A DNA stretch of 64,000 nucleotides, from contig JBAMDO010000153.1 in NCBI GenBank assembly GCA_037074765.1, positions 1 to 64,000 of the forward strand, in the 5' to 3' direction. Shown here one piece after another: positions 25,446-36,842 of this stretch. The position numbers and the translations under genes are program-made. The notes under the pieces were generated by a model that saw only the letters and a list, made by a program, of their open reading frames with translations, made no database searches and was not told the origin of the DNA. The first letter of the stretch is position 1; each line of letters opens with the position of its first letter. The DNA comes from Mansonella perstans. Taxonomy: Eukaryota > Nematoda > Chromadorea > Rhabditida > Onchocercidae.

Positions 25446-28400
25446 ATGTTCAGTTATAAAATAACATTTATACTTAATAGTGTTTTGACAAAAAAAAACG
25501 AAAGAAAAGAGAAGAAAAAGAATGATATGAAATATTTTTTTAAATAATTATAAAATGCCATTTGAAAGTTAACTTTTTTTAAATTGTAAATAAACGTATT
25601 TAGTAATTAAAAATATAAGTTGCAATCCGTTCAAAATTATTTCGTTTCCATTTTACAAAAATGTATTAAAAGATTTGAAATGAATTTACTTGAAATTGCT
25701 GAATAGAAGTAAAAATGAAAAGCATCGTTTTTTAAAGAGAGTGAAAAGTATGGAAGTTATTAATAGTTGAAATTTGGTTGAAGAGAAGAAAAGGTGAAAG
25801 AGGAAAGAGGACGGACGAATGAAGGAAAGGAGAGAGAAATAAGACGGTAAAAAACAATTTTTTTTTTTAAAGTGCATTTCCAAATGTTCTGTTGATTGCA
25901 TGTTAGGCATTTCAGGAGCACTAAATAGGCCCTCTTCGCTTTTCTCCTTCGTTTGGAAACAAAAAAAACAGAATAGAAAAAGGATTGGTCCCCAACATAA
26001 AGTGCCGTACTCGTGCCTTAGGCTTACTTTTACTTCGTACGGATGTTTTGATAACTCAAAAAGAAAGAAAATAAAATTTAAAAAAAGAAAAACATTTGAA
26101 ATTTATTTAATTATGATTAAATTTTCAAAAAGTAGTTGAAAAAATTATTACTGTTAAGTAAATGAGTTAAACGCTTTGAAGAAAAGCTTTTTGTTACATT
26201 AATATTATTAACTTGATTTTCATTTAAAATTTACCTTAATAATTTAATATTTGAAAATTTTTTCCTGGACTTCTGTAGATTGTTGCTGCACTAATTAGAA
26301 GTGAAAATCTTAGGCATATAAGAATTGTCCTTTAAGTAGGTAAAATTATCATTAGTCATTTTTGTCATTTATGATTTGTATCATATGTGAATTGTTTAGA
26401 TGCTAAGCAACTTTTTTATTTTCCTAATATAAAAATGAAAGGACAATTTTTAAACCAAAAATGCATTTGGGAAATTTGAATAAATTATTCGAAAAATGAT
26501 GATTATATCGAAAATCATGATATTAATACTGATACTAATAAATCATGATACTAATGTTATACAAATAACATTTTTTAGCATTGAAATAGCCTTCAGTTAG
26601 ATTATTTTTTTTTTTGCATGTTTTACATGACAAAAATAAAACGCTTAGTGTTAATTTGTTAAGCTAATTAACAAATGTATAATTTGCGACAAAATAATTT
26701 TATTAGCAAATGAAAAGAAAGCAAAAAAAAAAGTAACTTGATTTATGCTTGTTTTTAAATATGATAATAAATAAATGTGAAATTTATTTGCAAAAAAGTT
26801 AAAGACAAGGTGATAATACCTGTTGTACATGTCATTGACAAAAGACAAATCATTTTGTTGATAATTTGTAACATCCTGAAACGATGACTTTTCTTCCTTT
26901 TTTTTTTTTTTTTTTTTTTGTTTTATTAATGAAAATAGAATGAAAAATAGGAATACTGTAGTATGGAAAAAAAAATAAAGATTAGAAATTGATAGGTGAA
27001 TTGTTTTTCCTAACTAATAAATCATAGATTAATGTTGCAATCATTGCAGAAATTATTCCCAACAATCTTACTGTATCAGCAATTTATGTGATAAAACGAA
27101 TTTATGAACAATAAACACGATTATTGCATTAAGGATGAAATAATCCATGAAGATGATGAACATTGTCCGTGAAATCACTGATATGATACTTGTTTTGATA
27201 TTGTCAGAAAAATGATAAATAATTGCATATGATAATAATATGACATGATAATGAATTGAAGATAATCTGATATGTGATAAAATGTATCTGATAATGAACT
27301 GAAGAAAAATTTTTGGAGCAAATAAGAAAAAGCCAATCGATCAATAAATGATACTGTTGAATGAATTGATACACGAAATGATGATAACGATGTATGAACT
27401 AGCGTAATGATTTGAAATGATAACAGACCAAATGATTGAATACATGAATAGAACAATGAAATCTGAAACGAATAAACGGAAGAATGATTGAAGATGTACG
27501 GAATACCGATAAGTGAGAGAAATAAGTTTGGGATGGAAATGCCAGATTGAAGGACTAGATATGATTAGATTGTTGAATGGATCAGGATATAAGGTTAAAC
27601 AAAGAAATGAACACTGGAAAGATACAAAACAAGTAAAAAAATACCGAATAGAACAGCAATAATTTTGAATACAAAACAAATCACTTAGATTTCTGATGTT
27701 GGATACAATATTACAGTAGCAATCTAAAATTCATGTACCGAAAACTTTCATTAGCTGGAACTAAAAAAGTTTGACAAAAAGGATGGGTCTGAAAAGGCAT
27801 TATGACAAGGCTGGCATAATATCAGCGGCTTGTAAGCGCTATTCAGCTACAGTTATAACGCGGGTTTCTAAAAAAGTTAATTTCCACCTGAGCAAATAAT
27901 CTTTTAGACATTACAAAAGTTCAATATTCGGTTTTCTTTCTTTTCTTCTTTCCTTTTTTTCTCATTACTTAATGTCCTTTGATAGATTAATACCATTAAT
28001 CGAAATACTTCAAGAATTTTTAAAGTGCATTCAAAGTACATATCATTCGTTACATATTATTTGATGCAATCAAACACAATTATCTTTTTTGTTACTTTTT
28101 TTTTTTTTTTTTTTCAATTTGCTGTCTATTATTTTCCTTTTTTGTCTATTGTAATCGATTCAATCTTATTTGATTTTTGATAAATTCATTACATACTATT
28201 CAAAAATCAGTAAATGAATCATTAAATCAAGAATGAGTGTGTTTTTGCTGAGACTCATAGTTTGTTCAATTTCTAAGCTAATATGTTTCTAATCAATATT
28301 TGAATGTATCTTAAAGACTTCGAAATCGTTTTTTTTTTTTTTTTTTTCAAATCAAAATTTTAATTAAATACTTGATTGAATATGCAATATATTGATAGGA

Positions 28401-29499
28401 AATGAAATGATTTATCAAATGATTTATCAATTGGATTTGAAAATAATTTGTATTTTCGCATAGCTGATAAAAATTACATCAATGTTGAAGTTATGTATTC
28501 AATATGATCATTTGATGGTCAAGTATCTTGAGAGAAAAAGAAAGAGAGAGAGAGAGAGAGAGGAAAGAAAAAAAATCTTAAAGTATGTTGCTTTCATCTG
28601 ATGGAAAAAAAATGCAATTGTTTTATTACAGTATGAAAAGTTTAAAAAAAAAAATGATGAATTGCTGAGCAAAATTTGTTATATTTCAAATTATCAAAAT
28701 TTTTATATATTAGCTGATATTCAAAGCTTAAAAATATATTTTTAAAAAAATATGTTAGAAATTTATTATTCGAAATTTGAAGTTTATCAAATTACTTTAA
28801 TACTGAAAATGAATTCATTATTTCATGCTGGTAGCGTAATGTCATTTGCAGGCGTAAAATACTTTTTGTAGTGGTTGACAAGAAGTAGAATCATTTGAAA
28901 TTTGCGAATTTCAAAAAAAAAAAAAAAAACTAGTTGCTACCAATTCCTCCGTGAATTCCATTATAATAACTAAAATAATTAGCAGGACAAAAATATTGCC
29001 AAAAAAAAAATTTTATCAAATTCAAATTTTAAATGTTGCAACTCAAAAAAAAAATTAATAAATGTATCATTGTAATTTTCAACAGTTCAACAACATTGTA
29101 ATCAAACTATCATACATTTTCAAACTTTTTCTTTTTTTTTTCAATAGCAATTTTGTTGTTTCTGCTAGAATATCAAGTAATGGAAATTTGAAAAGAAAAA
29201 AGAAAAAAAGGTTGTGGTGCAAAACTTTTCTCGTTTCTTGCTTTTTCAGACTTTGAAGAAGCTGAATTAATAACATAGATGAAAGTGTCACATTCAATGA
29301 TAGATGGAAAAATTTCATCTGTTTCTCAAAATCAATTCTAAAAAAAAGAGAGAAAAAAAACCGATTGGTTGAAAAGCTACAACAAAACTAGCAAATTGCA
29401 CCTACCAAGCATTATGTTATTTTAACTGAATATAATAGACATATTTGATCTTTTCACATCAATGTAGAAATGATGCAATAAAGTCTTACCAATATTCCC

Positions 29500-29738
29500 A
29501 TACCATGTATATATATACATCAAAAAATTATGTTTTCATTAAATTTCTTTTTTCTTTTTTTTCACAATTTTTAAAATATTTCAACCATACCATACATCTA
29601 TATACCATACCATATACACATATATACCAAACCAAATCTATATACCATACCAACCATACTATACCATATATATCAAAAAAAAAATCATCGTTTTGTTAAA
29701 TTTCTTTTTTCTTTTTTTTCGCAATTTTTAAAAATCTC
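29500..29738. repeat. Direct duplication flanking an ATACC repeat
   Basis: Two copies of a module of about 65-80 bases occur near 29500-29582 and 29655-29738. Each starts with ATATATAC/ATAT-CA, continues through TTAAATTTCTTTTTTC plus a T run, and ends CACAATTTTTAAAA or CGCAATTTTTAAAA. Between them is a degenerate ATACCATACC tandem repeat. Confidence 0.7.
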
Positions 29739-30346
29739 AAATATATTTTTCACAAAAATACAAAAATAATTTTTGCAATATTTGAAATTTGATATTGGAA
29801 AATGTAAGCGAAGAAGCAATGGAAAAGATTTCTTAAAGATCGCGATATGTTACACATATGTCATGTTATTTGATTGTATCATTCACAGAGAAAAAAAAAT
29901 TGTATTGTCAGGAAAAATTTTCATATCTTGATGTATATTTTACAAAATGGTTTATTTTCATATCGAATTGATGCTTTTCGATTTAAAATTTTTTTTATTT
30001 ATTGTTTACTTCGAAATTTCATATCTAATGAAAATTTGTTAACTTCAAATTTGATCAGTGAATTTCACCACATAAAAATTGTCATGAAAATGATAAAATA
30101 AGTTATCATTTAGGATATGCATTTAAAATGATGATAACGACAAAGGATACAATTGTGAGATATTTAGTGGATAAAGTTAAAAGTAATGAATATTAAAAAA
30201 ACTTAAGATTAAAGGCTGAATTCATTAGGATTAGTTTATTTGATGTATTTTAACGATGAATAATTTCAAAAATTTGAAATCGACAAATAAAATGCAAAAA
30301 AATAAATAAAAGTATCAAGGATGAAATTAAAGTTGGAGGCTAGAAT

Positions 30347-33272
30347 ATGTACTTCCGGATATTCCGGAGCATCGGTTTCCTATACATATTTATGGCATTT
30401 ATAATCAAATATTTCACTTCAGAAGTAACAGAAATGAATGCCAATAATCAAGTACGATTAAATTATTCCAAATTAAAACATAATTTTTCGAGCTATAAAC
30501 AAAATACTTTAGAAATCATTATTATAAGTAAAAATGAATGATTGTGATATGATATTATTTCGTATTTTCAAAATTTTTAAATCAACAGCAAATTTTCTCC
30601 TTCCTGATTCATTTTAATCTTTTCTTCTAATCACTTTTTTTTATGATTTATTTTATTTATTCGGGTTAATTTTTAGTCATTTACCAATTTTGACAAATTG
30701 GTAAACACATATCATAAAATGGAACAAAATATAGCCAAAAAGCATTTTCGTATTTGCGGTAGGCAGCTGATATATGCATTGATTAAGGTTGAATTTCGAA
30801 AATTTATTCAGGATTTCTTTTTTTTTTTTTTTGTTCCAAATTGTTTGGTTTTGGTTGCAAATTTTTCAAGCGCACATTTGTACAAATTTAGAAAATATTT
30901 CAAATCTAAATTTCAAAGGAAATCATAATAGTAATTTTGAAAACGATCAACACTGATATCCGATCTGAATATCAATTAAATTCATTGCAGATATGTACTC
31001 CAGCAAATAGTACCCATCCATGCTTTCAAAGTTCAACCAACACAATACGTAAGTAAAAAAAATATAAATTTATTTGAGTAGAAGTGATAGGGGGAGTAAT
31101 TACGGTTTACAATCAATCCTTTTTTTTTTTTTTGTTGTTGTTGAAATTTCAACGTCGTTGAGAAAATTGGAGAATGAATTGACATAACTCTCAATCAATT
31201 TCCTGGTAATTTCTGTTGAAAATAACTATCATTTGGAAATTGTTTTGGGAGACAGAGAGAGAGAGAAAAAAAACAAATGATAATATATCAAATTGTTGCA
31301 AATTATTTTTGTTCCGATAATAAAAATGAATGTCAATATTTGCTAATGTTGTGCAATGCAAATAATGTTTTCTTTTTCCCAAAATGATCAATAATTTAAA
31401 TTTTCGAAAAGTTTGAATTCTTTTAAATTCATAAAATTTTCCACCATTCATTCGAATGGACGACAATTGCGAACTGTTTGTTTCATAATCATTTCAATGA
31501 CTATATCAATTAAATTGAGTAAAAAAATTTATTATTGATATGTTTTGAAACAGAAAATTAATTTTTGCGGGAAAAAAGTAGAAAATGTAATAGTCCAGAT
31601 GTTATTTTTATTATCTCTAATTACAGTAGATTTTTTTTATATTGTCAGCTTTTTATTTCATTTTAACTTTTCTTTTGAACAAATTATTGAAATAATTTCT
31701 TTTATTACCAAATTACTTTTGCTAGAAAATTGACCAGCTGATTTTAAATGGAAACATTTTAAATTAATCATTCTATTCGTTTTTGAAAAATAATAATTTT
31801 GATAACATTTCAAATTGGCATAATTTTTATCATTGCAATTAATATTTTAAATTCATTTTAATTAGTGTGAATTTGATAAAATTTCTGATACAATCAAATA
31901 TTTTTTAATTGAAGCCTTACTATTTTCAATATTTTAGGTTAATACATAGTTGTTAATATTATCACTTTCCGTGATTTTATATAAGCGAAATGATTTTCAA
32001 ATATCTTCTTTTTGAGTAATAAATTTAATTCAATTCCTTTCAAGCATAACTTTAAGTGTTTCAATAATTTTCATTCATATTATTTCAATAACATTCCAAT
32101 TATGACAAATTCTTGCTTTTTTTCCTTTTTTAAATTTCATCTAAAGTTTGTTGTAAACAGTTTTGTTGACCTATGCCAGTAAAAATTGTCCTAAAAAAAA
32201 AAAAAAATTGGCATAACTTACAACTGTAAGTTAGCTGCTTTTTTTGTCACTCAATCACTCCTTCAGCCGATGAGCATTATTATTAGGCTAGCAAATTACT
32301 GAACAGGTTTAAAAAATTATAGCTTTACAGAAATAGGCCGACTATTTTGAGAAGCTTAAAAAACTAACTTTTAATTTGATTGTTTTTATTTAAGTGAAAT
32401 TTCCATGGAATTTGCAAACTTCACTAATTACTGTTGCTGATCAAGCCAGAGACTTATGCCTTTCCTAAATTTACTTCAAATGTTAGATAGCCTATGAATA
32501 AGTAGTCTGTAATTCATTTGTAGCAAATAGTTAAATATTAATTATCTAATGAAGGATTTCGACTATTATTGCGCTATCAAATTTTTTTATTTATCATTAT
32601 TTCTTTTAACCTGAAAATGATTAATACATTGAAAATAACTGCTATATTTCTAAAAATTTTTTAATTAAATTATTGATTAATTATACAATCTATACACTAA
32701 GATGTAGAAAACTAATTCTTCTTATTTATTTTTCATATTTTCCACAATCATCGAATTGGTTTTCTCTTTATCATCTGTTACACGACTTCTTTTTGAACGT
32801 AATTTTATGCTTCACATAAATCGTGATTTTCCACATAAGTCGTGGTTTTTTCACATAAATTGTGATAAATCTTGATTTAGTATATTGCAACAAGCATTTA
32901 TTTAACTGATAAAATTATTTAACGAAAATTTTTACAGCAAATCAAATATTCCATTCTACGACAAATGGGTTTCATTGATAATAAAAGAATTACTGAATTT
33001 CGTCAAAGAGATGAATAATCTATTTTTCTGATAAACAGCAAATGATAAAAAATCTGAAAATATGGTAGAAATATTATTTTGCCAATAAACTTCATAATTA
33101 AATTTAAAAGTTTTTTTCTTTATTCTAGCTTAAAATTGCAATTATAGATGGAGATAGGACAACAAATCATAGTTATCGTCGAGGTGTTGCGACAATTTGT
33201 TGCGACTATGGCAAATGTTCACAACAATACTTGGCGTCATTCTGCTGCGGACAATTATTCGTTGCACAATGA
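30347..33272 (+). CDS. Insulin-like peptide precursor, four exons
   Basis: Exons: 30347-30424, 30677-30787, 30991-31048, 33148-33272; about 123 residues. Exon 1 gives a start and a hydrophobic secretion signal (MYFRIFRSIGFLYIFMAF). Exon 2 has a Lys-Lys site, then the B chain HFRICGRQLIYALIK; exon 3 continues ICTPANSTHPC. CG-x-x-L and 11 residues between the two main B-chain Cys match insulin. Exon 4 carries Arg-Arg, then the A chain GVATICCDYGKCSQQYLA followed by SFCC, with GxxxxCC as in insulins. The extra Cys in each chain would allow a fourth disulfide, as in many nematode insulins. Phases agree at every junction; donors AAG|GTTGAA and C|GTAAGT and acceptors TTTTTAG and ATTGCAG are good. 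The exon 1 donor is uncertain (30424 or 30451). So is the exon 4 acceptor: the better-looking one ending at 33128 is out of phase. The product should be a secreted ligand of the insulin/IGF (DAF-2-type) receptor. Confidence 0.87.
31049..33147 (+). other. Long third intron of the insulin-like gene
   Basis: This 2.1-kb intron has a strong GTAAGT donor and no clear further exon. A short three-copy tandem repeat (unit CACATAAATCGTGATTTT, period 19-20) lies at 32813-32870. If the TTCTAG acceptor ending at 33128 is used instead of ATTATAG at 33147, a small unseen exon must exist in this interval to restore phase. Confidence 0.5.
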
Positions 33273-33344
33273 ACTAATTATATGACGTTGCATTGCAAAT
33301 AAGCAATTACAATAATTGATTATAAGAATTCTATTAAAGAAGTA

Positions 33345-33350
33345 AATAAA
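33345..33350 (+). terminator. Candidate polyadenylation signal of the insulin-like gene
   Basis: AATAAA occurs 73 bases after the TGA at 33270-33272, a normal distance for a nematode mRNA 3' end. It is the first exact AATAAA after the stop. Confidence 0.6.
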
Positions 33351-34003
33351 ATATTTGGTTCAATTTGATAAGTTTTGTGTCATTCAATAAAATTGGAATA
33401 AATTATTCGCTGTGATAAGTTGTAATGATATCATTAGTTGATAATTACTGGTAAAGCCAAAAAATGATGGTAATGACTAAACGATATAATTTTAAAAATT
33501 CCACATTCATGTTGTGCACTTCATTTAGTTTTCAAGAATTTGTAGCAAAAGAATAATAATTTTTTCAAAATGATTTCCCCTCATTCCAAATCAAAAAATT
33601 CGATTTCAGTTTCAATTTAAATTTCTGATAATCCATGTATACATATTTTTGATAGGTGTACATTGCATCATATTGTATGATTGACAGATCATTAATGAAA
33701 ATTTATGATAGTCATTGGGTAAGAATTGATTAACCAATTATGTCAACATATTTATAAGCTGGAAAAAAAATCTTGTTGCAAAATAATAAAAGATGATGGG
33801 TTTCATGTTGGATGAATTAGATTGCTTGCAAATCATGAATAAATTCAGTCTTGAATGAATTCTATAACTTATGATGTAAGCTTTTACAAAGTCATTATTT
33901 TTTTCAATGAAAAATTTTCAATTAATTAAATTAGTCGATGAATAACTTTTTTTTTGCCGAAGAAATATTCCAATACAATTTTATCATTGTATGTAACTGT
34001 TGC
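33351..34003. other. Convergent intergenic region
   Basis: It lies between the 3' ends of the insulin-like gene (plus) and the Trp-peptide gene (minus) and probably holds both 3' untranslated regions. It is AT-rich and no further frame is supported. Confidence 0.5.
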
Positions 34004-35806
34004 TCAGTTCCAGAAACGCCTCGGTATTGCAAGTCCAAGTTCTTTTGATGACCTAATTGTCTGCTGTACCTGACTGAAATAAAATTATTTTGGAAAAATT
34101 TAAAGCTTTTTACAACAAATTTATTGATTTGCTTAGAATTTGTCATTTTAATGCTCATCCCTTCAAACAGTGCTGAAATACCAGTATAGAAACTTTACTG
34201 AACTTCGTAATATAAAATGCAGTAATTGAAAAATGGATAAAATTTTGTGTTAAATCTTAAAATTTAAACTAAAAAAAAAAAGTAATTTCCTTGGGGGGAT
34301 TCGTGGTCCCAAACATATTAAAGTTGGCCTATCATCGTTAAAATGAAACATAAAAAGTCTTTTTTCAGACAAACTTTTAAAATTTCACATCACAAGACTT
34401 TTTAGCAAAAAACTATTCTTCACTAGACACTAGAAAATTAAATAATTTAAAATTTGACAATTCTAAAAATATCCAAACTTTTATTTAATTAGTTGAAGCT
34501 CTATTTTTTTCTCCTCTTTCATTTCTTTTGCTGTAGCTAATGAATAGTGCTGCAGCATTTTGACTTAAAAATGATATATTGTGATTATAAGTTTCCTAAA
34601 AAAATTTGAAATTTATCTAAAAATTTTTCTAAATTTCATTTTGTTAATCTTTCAACTTTTTGGCGCAAAAAAATTCCACAAATTTTGAAAATAAATACAA
34701 AAAAAAAGAAGAAACGACATTTGAAACAATTAGCAATTACCGTATTTTCCAATCGTTTTCCCCAAATTCTGTTTGATTTAATCAATTTGTGGAGTGCTTT
34801 ATTCAGTGATCGTTTTCGATTCGCCTGTTCAATCTTAATTAAACATAATAAACGATTTAAATTAATGTACAAACAATTTCTGTTTTAAATGTCATAGTTC
34901 ATAATTAAATTAGCGTCTGGAATTAATTAAGCTAAGCTGAAAAATAAAATAATCGAAATTAATCGAATCTTTTACGTTTCAATGCTAGTTTAAGATTTTT
35001 TTCCTAATAGATAAAAGAAGAAAAAAGATTAAAAAGAGTAAAGTAAGATTTTTATAGCTTAAGCCTAGAATTAGAACAAAAAGAAAAAAGTGATGGAATT
35101 TAGCTTATTTGAATTAAATTTGATTTTTCATTAAAATAGGAATTTTTTTTGTCATATCACTCATCTATACCTTTTAGAAAATTTTGTTGAAATTAATTAA
35201 TTTTTTGAAGAATTTTTTTGCCGGATTCATCAAACAAATGCTTGCTTGTTTACTTATCACATAATTTCACAGTAAAATTAAGTCACTGTTAATATTTTCA
35301 ATAATTAAATCTTACTTTACTCCAAAGAATAAAATTTTTTTTTTTCCGAATCACTTTCTTTTTTCATTTTTCATCTATTTTACTTTAAATATATCCAAAT
35401 GAAAAATATTCCCATTTCATAATTTGTGGAAAAATAATAATTGGAAGAAAAATTCCAAAAAAAATTTAGTTTATCAATTTTTTTTTTAAAACATAGATAT
35501 GAGAAAAACTGAAATTATAAAATAATTAAAGAATTTTTTCAAGCTAATAATTAAATTATAATCTTTTAATTTGATTATAAATTTGCTTTTTTTTTAAAAA
35601 AAAAGGAGGAATAAAAAAGAAATTTAACGAATTTTTCTCACTTCATTGGCTTGTTTGAGCAAATGACAGTAAATAGGGCCAAATTCATCGAGGCATTTAT
35701 TGTCCTCATCCATATCATAGGAATAATTGATATGCATATTACTCAACATGCTTGCTACTATCATTATTTGCATCATCGAATAGCGTAATATTATGGTATT
35801 TAGCAT
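34004..35806 (-). CDS. Neuropeptide-like precursor with an amidated Trp peptide
   Basis: Proposed exons on the minus strand: 35642-35806, 34741-34833 and 34004-34069. Exon 1 (55 codons) begins with a hydrophobic signal-like segment (MLNTIILRYSMMQIMIVASM) and then DNKCLDEFGPIYCHLL with two Cys. It ends at GAA|GTGAGA. Exon 2 (31 codons) reads ANRKR, then SLNKALHKLIKSNRIW, then GKR. That is a dibasic site, a 16-residue peptide and a Gly-Lys-Arg amidation and cleavage signal. It ends at ACG|GTAATT. Exon 3 is less sure: acceptor TTTCAGTCAG at 34070 gives a phase-0 frame ending ELGLAIPRRFWN and TGA, while the alternative acceptor four bases upstream gives only six codons. All junctions are phase 0. 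I do not recognise the peptide family. It should be secreted and act through a receptor if expressed. It is convergent with the insulin-like gene, 731 bases away. Confidence 0.65.
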
Positions 35807-36683
35807 TGTACTGATTAAAGTATCGTTCTCAAATTCCTCTTAAACAAATCTAAAAATTAAAATATTAATTGTGAAATTAAATTAATTAAGAAGATTGTAA
35901 AAAAAAAAAAAAAAACGATATAAAAAAAAATTTTCAAAACCATTTTTGTTATGATGAAATTATCAATGAAACATTTGAACAAATTGAAGAATTAATCATT
36001 TTTTTTTATTTTCAAATAATCCATCAAAATTTATGAAATATGTTGAAATGATATTTACATTTTATGAAAATGAAAAAGATTTCACTAAAAAGTATAAAGC
36101 AAAGAATGAAAAAACAGAAAGAGAAAAAGAGTGTAGAAATTGTGTCAGCATTGATTAAAGTTGAAAAAATTATTAAATTTTCACACAGTTAGCAATACAT
36201 CAAAAAATTAAAGAGTGAAAAAAAAAAGCTCAAAGTAATCAAGTCAGTATGTTAGTTTATAATTTCTATTGAAATATTACTTTATAATTTTTTAAGTAAT
36301 AAGGAAAAGTTCAGAAAATCGCATACTTTTTCAAAGGCACAAATTAATTTTAAAATTTTTTGGTTGTCATATTTGGAATTTTTTTCCCACTCACCCATAC
36401 ATCTTTGTCACTTAATTTTAACATAAGCCTAAACAAATTGAAGAAATCGAACGAATAAATTAATAAATGTTGCATATTTATTTAAATTACGATTTTATAA
36501 TGATATATTCCTACTCTATTCCTATATTTTCTTTAAATATTTCTATATTTTTGCATCCTTTGCAGTAAAATTAATGACTATAATTTAATGCAATAATTTC
36601 AATTAGTCAAAAATTAAATTAAAATCATTCATTTTATATAATATCTGTCGCGGTGTTACATGAACTGAACTAATCTCTTGCAA
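35807..36683. other. AT-rich upstream region of the Trp-peptide gene
   Basis: No gene is seen. It would contain the promoter of the minus-strand precursor gene starting at 35806, but I recognise no specific element. Confidence 0.4.
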
Positions 36684-36842
36684 TTAAAATTTTTTCGATA
36701 ACTGAAAAACATTCCCGAACAATTCTGGAATGAAATTTCTTCTATCATTTACATACACATCCTCTCGAAACCTTCTTAAAATATCCCACGTGCTATCCCC
36801 TCCAAGCACCCTCTGGAATGCTTCATCTTCTTTTTTCCCATC
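36684..36842 (-). CDS. Unassigned exon-like frame, terminal exon candidate
   Basis: A 53-codon minus-strand frame in a noticeably GC-richer island reads DEAFQRVLGGDSTWDILRRF and then REDVYVNDRRNFIPELFGNV, ending FQLSKKF and TAA. Its balanced charge and use of all residue classes look like real protein, unlike the Phe/Ile/Lys-rich chance frames around it. No good acceptor was found: GAAG and CCAG upstream lack a pyrimidine tract, and an in-frame TAA lies just before. A plus-strand frame over the same bases is also open, rich in Ser and Pro. I recognise no family. It could be a last exon whose partners I missed, or a decayed gene piece. Confidence 0.35.
   Translation of the reverse strand, partial: DGKKEDEAFQRVLGGDSTWDILRRFREDVYVNDRRNFIPELFGNVFQLSKKF

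Larger units (their letters stand above)
11544..30346. other. Long gene-poor region with microsatellites and weak exon-like frames
   Basis: No gene could be supported in 18.8 kb. The sequence is AT-rich with poly-T runs (12117-12150, 13027-13056, 14725-14750), poly-A runs (12571-12595, 12617-12640) and GA/CT and trinucleotide repeats. Two weak coding-like spots are recorded as findings: a minus-strand frame at 19194-19376 and a small GC-richer plus-strand ORF at 27783-27899. Distal control regions of the flanking genes could lie here, but nothing in the sequence marks them. Confidence 0.4.

Noticed and set aside
27175..27679. Two long minus-strand ORFs (93 and 112 codons)
   Set aside because: The plus strand is a degenerate purine-rich GATGA/AATGA stretch, which makes stop codons rare on the minus strand; the translations are Phe/Ser/Ile/Tyr-rich with no start context.
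33129..33147. Use of the stronger TTATTCTAG acceptor for the insulin A-chain exon
   Set aside because: Joined to the previous exon it creates an immediate TAA; only the ATTATAG acceptor at 33147 keeps phase unless an extra exon exists.
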